From the NCBI GenBank assembly GCA_949294195.1, contig CASFGK010000018.1, positions 62,001 to 126,000 on the forward strand: a stretch of 64,000 nucleotides of DNA, given 5' to 3'. Below are positions 17,487 through 26,227 of this stretch, one piece after another. A program made the translations under genes and the position numbers. Source of the DNA: an uncultured Bacteroidales bacterium. GTDB lineage: Bacteria; Bacteroidota; Bacteroidia; Bacteroidales; UBA932. The first letter of the stretch is position 1. Each line of letters opens with the position of its first letter. The notes under the pieces were generated by a model, which did no database searches, was not told where the DNA came from, and was given only the letters and a program-made list of their open reading frames with translations.

Positions 17487-18257
17487 TCAAATAATTACAT
17501 CGAAAGAAACGGTAGTCTCCCATTCATTGACCTTGAACGAGACCTCCGTTCTCGCATAATCTATCTCAATCTCAATGTCTTCCAGGTCTTCAGACTGCCA
17601 GTCGTACCCGCTCTGTACTATGTACTCCCCTATGGCAAACTCTCTCAATGTGTTCTGGTCTTCCAGCACGCACAACGTCAGTGAAGAATCATATTGTCTC
17701 GGAATCCGGACACTGCATAGACCTTCATCATCAGGAGAAAGAGAACACAGGAATGCTCCGGAGACCGTACTCCCCTCCCTGGTATATCCGGTACAGTCTC
17801 CCCTGACAGAAAGGCTGTACGAATATTTTCCTGCAGATTTCACATTGATGGTGACTGTACAATAGGCTTTGTGCACATCTGCCTTGACCGATACCGATTC
17901 ACTGTCTGTATCCGGCACTACAGTCTGCAGATATAGAGGAGGGAACTGCTCGCCCTCCTCTACCACAAATCCGTCTTCCGGCGGAATTTTCTCTGTCCAG
18001 CCGCTGAATATATTCAGAAGCGATGACACCCTCCGGATACGGAAAGAATACAGTTCCTGGTATTCTTCAGCAAAAACTGTATCTTCCAGCACCGCCCTGT
18101 CTTCTGTAAATGCCGCCAGACCGACAGACGGAGACTCTACAGGATCAAGACCGCTGAAATCGATCAGGACTGTACACGGACAGTCCGACCTGTCCTCCTT
18201 AATGGAGCATCCTGCCAGAATAATGACAGATATCAACTGTAATAAAACCGTTCTCAT
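17487..18257 (-). CDS. FimB/Mfa2-family fimbrial anchor lipoprotein
   Basis: 256 residues. A lipoprotein signal peptide ends at Cys17 (lipobox LAGC), followed at once by EDRSDCPC (21-28), the hallmark of the FimB/Mfa2 family. These proteins anchor the fimbrial shaft in the outer membrane and limit its length. The rest is beta-rich, as expected for two transthyretin-like domains. Last gene of a five-gene surface operon; it begins one base after the fimbrillin stop codon, so the two are tightly coupled. An AT-rich inverted repeat overlaps the stop codon (17470-17492) but lacks a T-run. Confidence 0.85.
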   Translation of the reverse strand: MRTVLLQLISVIILAGCSIKEDRSDCPCTVLIDFSGLDPVESPSVGLAAFTEDRAVLEDTVFAEEYQELYSFRIRRVSSLLNIFSGWTEKIPPEDGFVVEEGEQFPPLYLQTVVPDTDSESVSVKADVHKAYCTVTINVKSAGKYSYSLSVRGDCTGYTREGSTVSGAFLCSLSPDDEGLCSVRIPRQYDSSLTLCVLEDQNTLREFAIGEYIVQSGYDWQSEDLEDIEIEIDYARTEVSFKVNEWETTVSFDVII

Positions 18258-18258
18258 A

Positions 18259-19269
18259 TCAGATTGTCACACTCTCGTCACTGCCAGGCAACCACGGGTT
18301 GACCGTCACGTCAAAAGTCGCCTGGGTGGAAGTTACCGGTACATTTGGGCTGTCAGAACCTAATCGCGTGATAACCAATTCACTGATATTATATGTATGG
18401 TTATTCTGGATTCCCTTGATTGTAATCGGATAATAATATGTCATTTCTCCAATCTGCACTTCGACAACAAGTCTGGTATATCCCGGTTTGCCTGGAGTCG
18501 TATCCGATGTGGAAGGGTTAGGATAGCAATAGAAGTAATGAGTAGTAACATAAGGCGCTGTCTTTGTCAATGAAATGTTCATAAATTCTTCTGTACCAAG
18601 TAGAGCTGGAAAATCAGTATTTTTAAAAACTCCTATGTTATACCATATCGTAGGCGTAAACACATTTTCTACATTCTCTTCATTATATTTTGTATCCTTA
18701 TACAGCATATTTCCAGCAACATTTATTAAATAAATCCGCTTTAACATAATTGGAATATCAGCATACTGTGGCGCTTTCATTCCATTGGTTATCTTCTGGA
18801 TCGAAACCCTTGCGACCAGCCTGGTCACCGGTATCGAAAGCTTCTTTGTCGATACGGAAAGCGTGTCCGTTACGGCCCCGTACATGACGAACGATCCTTT
18901 TGAATTTTCCTTCAGATTAGAAACCTTAAGGTCCATTTCATCCTTTGTCGTCACATCGGTTATATCGGGAGCGTTGGCAATCGCAAGTATGGTCTTGACT
19001 CCGTTCGTGCACTCCACCGTAGCGGTATTGGCCGTACTTTTCGCATAAGCTTCCAGAGCTCCGTTGTTCCGGAACACAAAAACCTGAAGAGAATTAATTT
19101 TTTCTTCATCTTTAATATCCGTAACTTTTGTCTTCGAAAGAGGAATGGTAATCTCAAGAGGAAAAGAAGCGTCGGTTTCATGGTTTCCTTCCACAATATT
19201 TTCTTTTGAACATCCGACAGCCGTCAGTATAAGGCTGCACAAAAACAATTCTCTGATCATTTTTCTCAT
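18259..19269 (-). CDS. Fimbrillin-family lipoprotein (major subunit candidate)
   Basis: 336 residues from ATG 19267-19269. The open frame reaches 100 codons further upstream, but that stretch lies inside the previous gene and reads as non-coding; the chosen start gives a clean lipoprotein signal with Cys20 (AVGC). The mature part has an N-terminal Asp-Glu-x-Lys-Ile-x-x-Leu-x-Val-Phe-Val-Phe segment typical of fimbrillins (P_gingi_FimA/Mfa1 type) and a C-terminal Val-Thr-Val-x-Pro-Trp strand like the donor strand of type V pili. The centre of the gene (18601-18780) is much richer in A and T than its surroundings. Following gene is the FimB-type anchor. Confidence 0.82.
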   Translation of the reverse strand: MRKMIRELFLCSLILTAVGCSKENIVEGNHETDASFPLEITIPLSKTKVTDIKDEEKINSLQVFVFRNNGALEAYAKSTANTATVECTNGVKTILAIANAPDITDVTTKDEMDLKVSNLKENSKGSFVMYGAVTDTLSVSTKKLSIPVTRLVARVSIQKITNGMKAPQYADIPIMLKRIYLINVAGNMLYKDTKYNEENVENVFTPTIWYNIGVFKNTDFPALLGTEEFMNISLTKTAPYVTTHYFYCYPNPSTSDTTPGKPGYTRLVVEVQIGEMTYYYPITIKGIQNNHTYNISELVITRLGSDSPNVPVTSTQATFDVTVNPWLPGSDESVTI

Positions 19270-19285
19270 AAAACACAGTGATAAA

Positions 19286-20605
19286 TTAATCGTAAAACTT
19301 CGTAAATTTTTGAATTTCAGGATCCAATCTGCCTCTATGAAGCATTGACCGGTCTTTAAGCAGGCATTTGCCGAAAATATCAAAGGCAGCCTCTTCCATA
19401 CCAAGTCTTGACAGAGCAAGAGCTTCAAGATACAGCACCTTTGCGGAAACCGGCTCCAGACTTTGGAGAATTTCGAGAGCCTTGGCATCATATCCGGCAG
19501 AAAGGTAGGCCAAAGCGGAATTGTAATCACGGTATTCACCCAGAATTTCAACAGCTTTCTGATAATCAAGGTTTCTCAGTGCATCCACTCCGCTCATATA
19601 GGCGGTATCCACATCAGATATGCATACCGTATCCGTCATTTTCATGTAATGAAGGGTCGTGTCGGCAAGAGCTGAAAGGGAACTTACGTAAAAATCGATA
19701 CTTTTCTTCCCCGGAATTCTGTATATCAGCCTGCCGTCTTCATACACGCCTCCGGACAATGTCACAGGTATTTTCTTCAGTCCGGGCATGGCTTCAACAG
19801 TCTGAGTGTACCTGTAGCATACGTCATTGCCGGCAAGCAGTACCGTATCCAGTCTGATTCTGCCGGTCAGCCCTCCTGTCAGACGCCCGAGCATCTTTTC
19901 AGACTTCTCTTTCTTCCTGTTGTTCCTGTGCACAAGTCTGTATCGCGTATAATGCTCCCTGACTTCTTTCTGAGTTACTCCGAATATGTTTTCCGAATCA
20001 GGAGACGAGACTATGGATGTATCGTTTTTCATCCTGTATATCACGGGATAATACCTTTCGATAAAAATCTCCAGGGGTTTCATCCTGACAAAATCCGAAC
20101 TGTCACTGACAATGGAAGCCATAAATTCCCTGTAACGCTCATACCCTCTTATCTGCATGGCCCTGTACTTTTCCCCGGTAATAAATACAGGATCAAGAAG
20201 CAATGTATCTCCAGACATGCAAACCTCCGGAAAGAGCCTCAACTGCCACCGGGATCCCACCATGGATGCGGGTACAGATATATCGAACCCGAGAGACACA
20301 TTGCCGGAACGTTCTGCCACATTGCGGAATCTTGCCACCACTGTGGATGCATCTATAACATCCACGGCTACCATTTCCCCTGTCTCCATATCCTTTTCGG
20401 CATTCATGAGAGCCGGTCCGTTTCCCTTTTCAGATTCCTGAGCCACAACAATTTCAAGTTCGTCTTCCGACGGTTCACAGGAAGGAATCGTCACATCCAC
20501 ATCGGTCATATTCCTTCGGATTTCAGAAAGCTGGCGGTAAGACGAACATGAAACTGCGAGTACCGCGGCTGCAAATGCCAGATATCTGTAAATATCAGAA
20601 CACAT
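19286..20605 (-). CDS. DUF3868-like lipoprotein with C-terminal repeats
   Basis: 439 residues; lipobox AVSC with Cys20. The middle (about 90-160) has the beta-rich pattern of DUF3868 proteins, which sit beside DUF3575 and fimbrial genes in Bacteroidetes. The last ~110 residues are helical and look like two or three TPR-type repeats (Asp-Tyr-Gln-Lys-Ala-Val-Glu-Ile-Leu, Ala-Leu-Ala-Tyr-Leu-Ser-Ala-Gly-Tyr-Asp-Ala). Its ATG overlaps the end of the DUF3575 gene by 11 bases; the fimbrillin gene starts 16 bases after its stop. A role in fimbrial assembly or export is inferred from context only. DUF3868 membership should be tested. Confidence 0.65.
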   Translation of the reverse strand: MCSDIYRYLAFAAAVLAVSCSSYRQLSEIRRNMTDVDVTIPSCEPSEDELEIVVAQESEKGNGPALMNAEKDMETGEMVAVDVIDASTVVARFRNVAERSGNVSLGFDISVPASMVGSRWQLRLFPEVCMSGDTLLLDPVFITGEKYRAMQIRGYERYREFMASIVSDSSDFVRMKPLEIFIERYYPVIYRMKNDTSIVSSPDSENIFGVTQKEVREHYTRYRLVHRNNRKKEKSEKMLGRLTGGLTGRIRLDTVLLAGNDVCYRYTQTVEAMPGLKKIPVTLSGGVYEDGRLIYRIPGKKSIDFYVSSLSALADTTLHYMKMTDTVCISDVDTAYMSGVDALRNLDYQKAVEILGEYRDYNSALAYLSAGYDAKALEILQSLEPVSAKVLYLEALALSRLGMEEAAFDIFGKCLLKDRSMLHRGRLDPEIQKFTKFYD

Positions 20606-21158
20606 AAGAAAGCGAAATGATTATGCCGTCAGGACTAAGGAAAGTCCCTTTGCTTTTCTCTTCTGTCAGACCGCAGGACGGACAACTGTAGCGGACACTG
20701 CTTTTATATCCGCCCCACAAGCCTGTCCCGAGTTCAATATTCAAATGAGGATGAAGCATCCAGGTATATCCCGCATCAACACCGAGACCCACCCTGTCGC
20801 CTTCTTCCGTAGTGGCTTTCCTTACACCTCCATTATTGTATTCCTGATACTGTACCCTGCCGGAAAACCACCATCCGGAATATGTATGCCACAGCCAGTA
20901 GCGTCCGCCGGCACTATAGCACTGCTGCCGGTTCTGGAACTGCCTGCCGGACTTTTTGCTGCTAAAAGTCCATGGATTGTATTTAAACGCCGCATATACA
21001 CTCCAGTGTCTTGAAACCGCATAAGAAACATCAGCATTAAGAGTCGCAAGATCCATAAGGTCCATAAGATTGGTGGATACAGCTATTTTCTGTCCGAACG
21101 ACTCCGTTCCGCCTGCCGCCAGCATGACCGCCACTAAAATACAGTGTAGAATCTTCAT
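20595..21158 (-). CDS. DUF3575 outer-membrane barrel-like protein
   Basis: 187 residues from ATG 21156-21158, which overlaps the stop of the upstream gene (ATGA). A 64-codon open extension upstream is out of context. Sec signal peptide ending near residue 22 (SFGQ), then the DUF3575 opening Ala-Val-Ser-Thr-Asn-Leu and alternating hydrophobic strands with many aromatic residues; the chain ends in Tyr-Val-Phe, a typical outer-membrane barrel terminus. DUF3575 proteins accompany fimbrial genes in Bacteroidetes and are assumed to be outer-membrane components. Two cysteines in a Cys-Pro-x-Cys motif lie near residue 160. Confidence 0.78.
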   Translation of the reverse strand: MKILHCILVAVMLAAGGTESFGQKIAVSTNLMDLMDLATLNADVSYAVSRHWSVYAAFKYNPWTFSSKKSGRQFQNRQQCYSAGGRYWLWHTYSGWWFSGRVQYQEYNNGGVRKATTEEGDRVGLGVDAGYTWMLHPHLNIELGTGLWGGYKSSVRYSCPSCGLTEEKSKGTFLSPDGIIISLSYVF

Positions 21159-22729
21159 CTCTTTCTTCCGAATCTGTTGAATATCTGCTCTATTTCCTTG
21201 CCATCCCCGGGATATGCGGATATAATCTTCTCTTTCAGCATGTCGACATCCGTCACATCTTTCTGCATGGCATTGAATATATCCGACTCGGAAAACGAGT
21301 GGCCGCCGAGCGCACTGAGCACTTGAGGATGAAACCAGTAAGAATCCCATTCATTCTCGGCGGGCTCCCCGTATCTGTCCATATACATTCTGTCTTCCAT
21401 ATAATACGCCCACATCTCGCTCACTGCACAATGTCCCGCATACGGCTCACTTCCCGTTCCGAACGGCATGTCTCCTGATCCTGATGAAATGAATGACTTG
21501 ATGAAATACGAAATATACTTGTCCCAGTATTCGGTTGAAACCTGTGCGAAGTGGCTGGCATGCGCCATTTCATGGCAGACAGCTCCATACAGGCTGCTAT
21601 AGTCATTCATTCCCTTGGTTCCCAAAGTGATATCGGGAGCGAAAAAAGCTATTATGGAAGAAACGGCGCCAAGAAATCTCTTCAGGTCCTTGCTTTCCAC
21701 GAAAGCCTTGTGATGAATCATCACCGTAGCACTGTGGGTCAATGTCGGGAACAGCCACAGCCTCAAATCCCCTGGAGGGAGAGCTATATTCATGTCATCT
21801 GCCGAACATCTTGAGATATAGTCATAAGCGGAATTGTTTACCACACACCTTGAGAACATCTTCCTTCCGGATTCGGCGGTAACGGTGTAGTCCATTCCTT
21901 CCGGAGAACCTTTTCCAAGAGCGGATGTACTGGCAGGGACGAGCAGTTTGTTGAATCCGATGGCAAACCCCTTTTCATTCTTGTATATTATACGGTACCT
22001 TACTTTCGAAGAAAATGTCTTCGGTATGGTATAATAGCCGTCTCTGTCAGTATAAGTGTGTGAATACTTGACAAATGTATTGCACCTCACTCTGACTCCA
22101 GCCACGCCGAAAGGTTTTCCGTCGCAGGCCTTGTCGTCCACTATGGTTATTCTTCCGGTCGGGTTGACCTTGGCTCTTGCGTCCATGTCCACAAGCATAT
22201 CCCCGTTTCCCGTAAGCCTGTATGCTTCCCGTTCGACTGCAGCCCAGTCTATCCCGTCCCCGTTTCTTTCAGGGGCATCGTTTTCGGTAATGAAACACCT
22301 GTCTATTATTTCATAATAAACATCCGGAAACTGATAGTCCTGAGGGACAACCGCATACTGCCATGTAGCCTTGTCATCGCCAATGGCGGGATCATGATAA
22401 TAGTCCCCGTCCCTGATAATTTCATAATCAAGAGGGTGGTCCGAAAGATCCAGATCCGAAATCATTTTAAATTCATTCTCGTCAGTAGGAAGGAATCTTA
22501 CATACAGATGTGTAGGCTCGACTTCCACTCTACCTCTTTCCGGGTATACCGCCGCGATTGCCGCAGATACGTTTTCGACAGTATAAGGGTTCTCAAGCCT
22601 GTCTCCCAGAACTATCATGTCAAGGGAGCCGGCATCGTCCCAGCCATCTGCGGAGGAGTGATCAAATCCTCCTTTGCTGCATGACATCATTGTCAGGAAC
22701 AGCACGATAAATCCAAATAATCTTTTCAT
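21155..22729 (-). CDS. Putative zinc-metallopeptidase lipoprotein heading the fimbrial operon
   Basis: 524 residues from ATG 22727-22729; a GTG two codons earlier is also open. Lipobox MMSC with Cys17. Around residues 190-235 is a small beta domain like the carboxypeptidase regulatory domain (GVAGVRVRCNTF, then YTDRDGYYTIP). The motif HEMAH lies at 386-390, matching HExxH zinc peptidases, and a Glu at about 438 (SEMWAYY) could be the third ligand, as in gluzincins. I do not recognise a named family. As a surface or periplasm-facing lipoprotein at the head of a fimbrial operon it might process fimbrial subunits or act on host protein; both are inference. Confidence 0.7.
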   Translation of the reverse strand: MKRLFGFIVLFLTMMSCSKGGFDHSSADGWDDAGSLDMIVLGDRLENPYTVENVSAAIAAVYPERGRVEVEPTHLYVRFLPTDENEFKMISDLDLSDHPLDYEIIRDGDYYHDPAIGDDKATWQYAVVPQDYQFPDVYYEIIDRCFITENDAPERNGDGIDWAAVEREAYRLTGNGDMLVDMDARAKVNPTGRITIVDDKACDGKPFGVAGVRVRCNTFVKYSHTYTDRDGYYTIPKTFSSKVRYRIIYKNEKGFAIGFNKLLVPASTSALGKGSPEGMDYTVTAESGRKMFSRCVVNNSAYDYISRCSADDMNIALPPGDLRLWLFPTLTHSATVMIHHKAFVESKDLKRFLGAVSSIIAFFAPDITLGTKGMNDYSSLYGAVCHEMAHASHFAQVSTEYWDKYISYFIKSFISSGSGDMPFGTGSEPYAGHCAVSEMWAYYMEDRMYMDRYGEPAENEWDSYWFHPQVLSALGGHSFSESDIFNAMQKDVTDVDMLKEKIISAYPGDGKEIEQIFNRFGRKR

Positions 22730-22754
22730 ATACACTGATTTTTTAAAACGGCGG

Positions 22755-22762
22755 CAAAATTA
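22755..22762 (-). promoter_or_regulatory. -7 promoter box of the fimbrial-type operon
   Basis: TAATTTTG on the minus strand, full match to TAnnTTTG, 25 bases before the ATG of the first gene. No other candidate promoter is seen inside the five-gene operon, whose gene junctions overlap or are under 20 bases. Confidence 0.6.
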
Positions 22763-22806
22763 TCCGGACTTATCCGTATTCGTAAAAGCGTAAACGTTTA
22801 ATTGAA

Positions 22807-22840
22807 AAAGAGGCCTTGCAGATATCTGCAAGACCTCTTT
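22807..22840 (-). terminator. Terminator after deoC
   Basis: Long hairpin: outer stem AAAGAGG/CCTCTTT, one C-A mismatch, inner perfect palindrome CTTGCAGAT/ATCTGCAAG. A T-run follows on the minus strand. Ends the ftsY-to-deoC transcript ahead of the fimbrial promoter. Confidence 0.85.
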
Positions 22841-22872
22841 CAAATGTCGCGACCCAGAAAAAGGCGGCGAAA

Positions 22873-23766
22873 TCAGAAATATGACTCGGATTTACGGAGC
22901 AGTTCTGAAATTATGCTGTTTGCCAGACGGCTTACGCCGAACCGGAAAAGGCTCTTGTCAAGCCATTCTTCCCCGAGGACAGTCGATACTATTGTATAGT
23001 ATGAAACGGCATCAAGCACAGTGGATATCCCGCCGGCAGGCTTGAATCCGACTTTCCGGCCTGTTTTCCTGTAATATGCAGCGATACATTCGCACATTGT
23101 ATATGCCGCTGCAGGCGTGGCGTTCACACTGACCTTTCCTGTAGATGTCTTGATAAAGTCCGCACCTGCCTCCATTGCCAGGAATGAAGCCTTGGCGATA
23201 AGGTCCTGGGATACCAGCAGTCCTGTCTCAAGTATTACCTTGAGTATGATTTTCCGTCCCTGCCGGGCCGCCTTTTCATCTATACATGAACGGATCTGCC
23301 TGATTTCGTCTGAAGCCCTCTCGTAATCCCCTTCCAGAAAAGCTCCCAATGACAGGACTATATCTATTTCATCAGCGCCCTGCTCCACAGCCATTCCGCA
23401 CTCCAGAAGCTTTACTTCAAGAAAACTCTGCGATGACGGGAAACACCCGGCAACAGCAGTAACATGCACCTCGTCACAGGTCTTGTATTCCTTTACGGTA
23501 CCTGCAAAATCAGGATAGACGCATATAGATGCAGGCATCGGAAAGCCCGGATACTCCTTCTGGATATTGTTTACCTTTTCCGTCAGCTTTCTGATTGAAG
23601 TCTTCGTATCATCCGTTTTAAGAGATGTGACATCCATCATGGAGAAACATGACAGCAGCACCGGGCGTGTCACGACATTCTCAAGATTTGCAGCGATCAG
23701 GTCAAGAGTCCTGTCCATAGCCTCCTTGTCAGGAGAATAACCGTATTCTTTATAAAAGTCCTTCAT
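22873..23766 (-). CDS. deoC: Deoxyribose-phosphate aldolase
   Basis: 297 residues. Converts 2-deoxyribose 5-phosphate to glyceraldehyde 3-phosphate and acetaldehyde in deoxynucleoside breakdown. The Schiff-base Lys is in FIKTSTGK and the second catalytic Lys in GFKPAGGI, both intact; the Asp of the proton relay is in the EIDIVLSLGAF segment. About 45 residues longer at the N-terminus than the E. coli-type short form, a length usual for Bacteroidetes. Last gene of the ftsY-led operon, 35 bases after dtd. Confidence 0.93.
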   Translation of the reverse strand: MKDFYKEYGYSPDKEAMDRTLDLIAANLENVVTRPVLLSCFSMMDVTSLKTDDTKTSIRKLTEKVNNIQKEYPGFPMPASICVYPDFAGTVKEYKTCDEVHVTAVAGCFPSSQSFLEVKLLECGMAVEQGADEIDIVLSLGAFLEGDYERASDEIRQIRSCIDEKAARQGRKIILKVILETGLLVSQDLIAKASFLAMEAGADFIKTSTGKVSVNATPAAAYTMCECIAAYYRKTGRKVGFKPAGGISTVLDAVSYYTIVSTVLGEEWLDKSLFRFGVSRLANSIISELLRKSESYF

Positions 23767-23801
23767 ATTGCCAAAGTAAATTCGACGTTTGTTTATAAGT
23801 T

Positions 23802-24257
23802 CTATTCCCTTATTTTCGAGTCAATTATAATAGTCACAGGCCCGTCGTTGAGCAGCGAGACCTTCATGTCCGCGCCGAAAACGCCGCATGCGACCGGTTT
23901 TCCCAGCTCCGCTTCCGTCTTCTCGCAGAACCTGCCGTAAAGAGGTACCGCCGTTTCCGGTTTGGCCGCCTTGATGTAAGACGGACGGTTGCCTCTGGCT
24001 GTAGAGGCATACAGGGTGAACTGGCTCACGACCATGATCTGCCCGCCGGTATCCTTGACGGAAATGTTCATGATTCCGTTCCCGTCATCGAAAACACGCA
24101 GAGCGGCGATTTTCCTTGCCATCCAGTCCAGATCACTGTCGGTGTCATCCTCGGAAAAAGCGGCAAGCACCAGCAGTCCCGGTCCTATTTCAGACACATA
24201 TCCGGACTCCGGAACATCCACGCGCGCGTTCCTGACTCTCTGAATCACAACTCTCAT
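23802..24257 (-). CDS. dtd: D-aminoacyl-tRNA deacylase
   Basis: 151 residues, full length. Removes D-amino acids (and glycine from tRNA-Ala) mischarged on tRNA. Both signature motifs are present: SQFTLYA (about 78-84) and NDGPVTI near the C-terminus with the Gly-cis-Pro that excludes L-residues. Starts one base after the radical SAM stop codon, so translation is coupled. Confidence 0.95.
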   Translation of the reverse strand: MRVVIQRVRNARVDVPESGYVSEIGPGLLVLAAFSEDDTDSDLDWMARKIAALRVFDDGNGIMNISVKDTGGQIMVVSQFTLYASTARGNRPSYIKAAKPETAVPLYGRFCEKTEAELGKPVACGVFGADMKVSLLNDGPVTIIIDSKIRE

Positions 24258-24258
24258 A

Positions 24259-25017
24259 TCATCCTCTTATCTGAATATAGAATCCACTGTCAACCAACGG
24301 CTTTACCAGCAAGGCCATTTCCTCGGCCGTCATTTTTTCCAGTCCTCTCTGCGGTGTCTCCCTGTCTATCGTGTAAACCATCACCTCACGCGGCCGCAAC
24401 CTGCGGACTATCTCCATCCACCCCGAAAGCCACTCAGGATCCGATGAATCGCATCCGGCCCCCCTGAGGAACATGGTCTGAAGGATGAAATTGCCGTCAA
24501 ACGCGGCAAGGTTTTCCACAATGTCCTCCACATGATATCCGGGAGCAGGCCTGTTGACTGCTATTGCCATATTGTCCGCCGGAGCATCTATCTTCAGTAT
24601 GGGATTGTCCACTTTCCTCAATGCCTCAAGGACATCCGGACGTGAAGTCATGGTGGCATTTGAGAGTACGGAAATCACTGCATCCGGGAAATATCTGTTG
24701 CGCAGCTCCACCGTAATATCTATTATCTCCGGGAAATCCCTGTTCAAAGTCGGCTCGCCGTTGCCTGAAAAGGTAATGGAATCCACTTTCACTCCCTCTG
24801 CCGCAAGAACAGGAAACCTTGCTTCCATCGCCTTTCTGACAGAAACGGCATCAGGCATTTTCCCGCCGCTGCGTCCGTCCCTGTTCCATCCGCATTCGCA
24901 GTAGATACAGTCAAAATTGCACAGTTTGCCGTCAGGAGGGAGAAGATTCACCCCCAGAGACGATCCCAGCCTCCTGCTGTGCACCGGACCGAAAACAATA
25001 TCTTCAAATCTCAACAT
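24259..25017 (-). CDS. Radical SAM protein
   Basis: 252 residues. The N-terminal motif FGPVHSRRLGxSLGV is followed by the iron-sulfur motif CNFDCIYC (Cys-x3-Cys-x2-Cys, about 33-40) and then Glu-Cys, a pattern of a conserved radical SAM group with unknown substrate. A Gly-Asn-Gly-Glu-Pro-Thr segment, typical SAM-binding GGE-type motif, is near residue 80. No extra iron-sulfur or SPASM domain. Located between an amidohydrolase and dtd. Function cannot be named from sequence. Confidence 0.82.
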   Translation of the reverse strand: MLRFEDIVFGPVHSRRLGSSLGVNLLPPDGKLCNFDCIYCECGWNRDGRSGGKMPDAVSVRKAMEARFPVLAAEGVKVDSITFSGNGEPTLNRDFPEIIDITVELRNRYFPDAVISVLSNATMTSRPDVLEALRKVDNPILKIDAPADNMAIAVNRPAPGYHVEDIVENLAAFDGNFILQTMFLRGAGCDSSDPEWLSGWMEIVRRLRPREVMVYTIDRETPQRGLEKMTAEEMALLVKPLVDSGFYIQIRG

Positions 25018-25039
25018 CAGTGTGATATGACTATCGAAT

Positions 25040-26227
25040 TTATATTATACGGCGGGAATGGCTTTTCCCTGTAAGTCTTCCGTCAGCGTCAAGTCCTTCT
25101 ATCAGGACTATACCCGGCCTTTTCCCGGCAGCAATGGTTCCGAGTTCCCGGTCTTTCCCGAGAAATGCAGCTCCGTTGGTGCATGCCCAAGTCAGTATCT
25201 CTCCCAGACTGATATCAGGGAATGAGGACTGCAGGCAATGCATCTCCTTGACAATATCCAGAGTGGTGTTGCTGGACAGTGAATCGGTGCCTATCGTGAT
25301 TCTCATATTCTTCCTGCGCATAAGTTCTACCGGAGGAAGCGTATCATGTATGAAAATGTTCGACAGGGGACAGAGAGCCACATAAACGTTCTCGAACTTG
25401 TCTAGTACGGCATCTGCAGCCTCTTCCGTCAGGCATACCTCGTGTACCAGCAGGATATGTTCCCGGAAAGGCGCATGATGGACTTTCTCCAGCCTGTCAA
25501 GGAAATAGAAGACAGAAGGCTTGCCCGTAACCGGAGGAGTGCTCATGCCCAGCCGCCTGCGGTTTTCATACAGAGCCCCCGTGCCTGACAGCAGCATCTG
25601 CTCTTCTTCAGGACTTTCCTGCGAATGATATGACAGATATCCTGCCTTAAGGGCTTCCGCAGCCGATGCCGTAAGAAGTTCAGGACTCATGGTATAGCAT
25701 GAATGGGGTGTCGGTGCAGCATCAAGTCCGTATTTTCCCGCTGTCTCCTGCAGTTTCCTTACAGACTCCATCACTCCGGTACAGTCACCCGGTTCGGAGC
25801 CGAATACCTCCAGAAAAGTCCTCGTATACATGGGAGAAGCCGCCTTTGCAGGAAAGCTTTCTTCCCCGTTGCTGATATCTCCCATTGCAGAGACCCCCTG
25901 ATTCCACAGGATATCCATCCATTTACGGATACATGCCATACGGGAATCACGGTCAGAAGTGTCTCTCATGGCATTTATCTGGTCTATGAACCCGGCCATC
26001 CCGGTCTTCCTGGCGAACTTTCCCCGCAGATGGGAAAGCTCTATATGGCAGTGTGTATTCACAAAACCGGGGACTATCGCCCCCCTGTAGCAGACTTCTT
26101 CTCCGGAAGGGTCGTCGCATACTCCGGTCCTGATGATCCTGCCATCGTCATCATATTCTACAAAACCGTTGACTACAGGCTCTTCCGACTCCAGAGTATA
26201 TACATATTGCGCTGCTATCCGCTTCAT
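25040..26227 (-). CDS. Amidohydrolase-family deaminase/hydrolase
   Basis: 395 residues, metal-dependent amidohydrolase. Metal ligands are visible as HCH in NTHCHIELSH (about 57-66), a His in TPHSCYTM (about 175-182), a further His in SYHSQES, and Asp in GTDSLSSN (about 322). The arrangement is that of the cytosine/adenosine/SAH deaminase branch (SsnA/MtaD-like). The substrate is not predictable. Its ATG shares one base with the stop codon of the DUF4296 gene upstream. Confidence 0.8.
   Translation of the reverse strand: MKRIAAQYVYTLESEEPVVNGFVEYDDDGRIIRTGVCDDPSGEEVCYRGAIVPGFVNTHCHIELSHLRGKFARKTGMAGFIDQINAMRDTSDRDSRMACIRKWMDILWNQGVSAMGDISNGEESFPAKAASPMYTRTFLEVFGSEPGDCTGVMESVRKLQETAGKYGLDAAPTPHSCYTMSPELLTASAAEALKAGYLSYHSQESPEEEQMLLSGTGALYENRRRLGMSTPPVTGKPSVFYFLDRLEKVHHAPFREHILLVHEVCLTEEAADAVLDKFENVYVALCPLSNIFIHDTLPPVELMRRKNMRITIGTDSLSSNTTLDIVKEMHCLQSSFPDISLGEILTWACTNGAAFLGKDRELGTIAAGKRPGIVLIEGLDADGRLTGKSHSRRII

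Noticed and set aside
17470-17492. AT-rich hairpin at the end of the fimbrial operon as terminator
   Set aside because: Stem of only 8 A/T-rich pairs, overlaps the stop codon and lacks a following T-run on the minus strand.
19270-19569. 100-codon N-terminal extension of the fimbrillin
   Set aside because: Overlaps the end of the upstream lipoprotein gene and would bury a clear lipoprotein signal peptide; the ATG at 19267-19269 explains the protein better.
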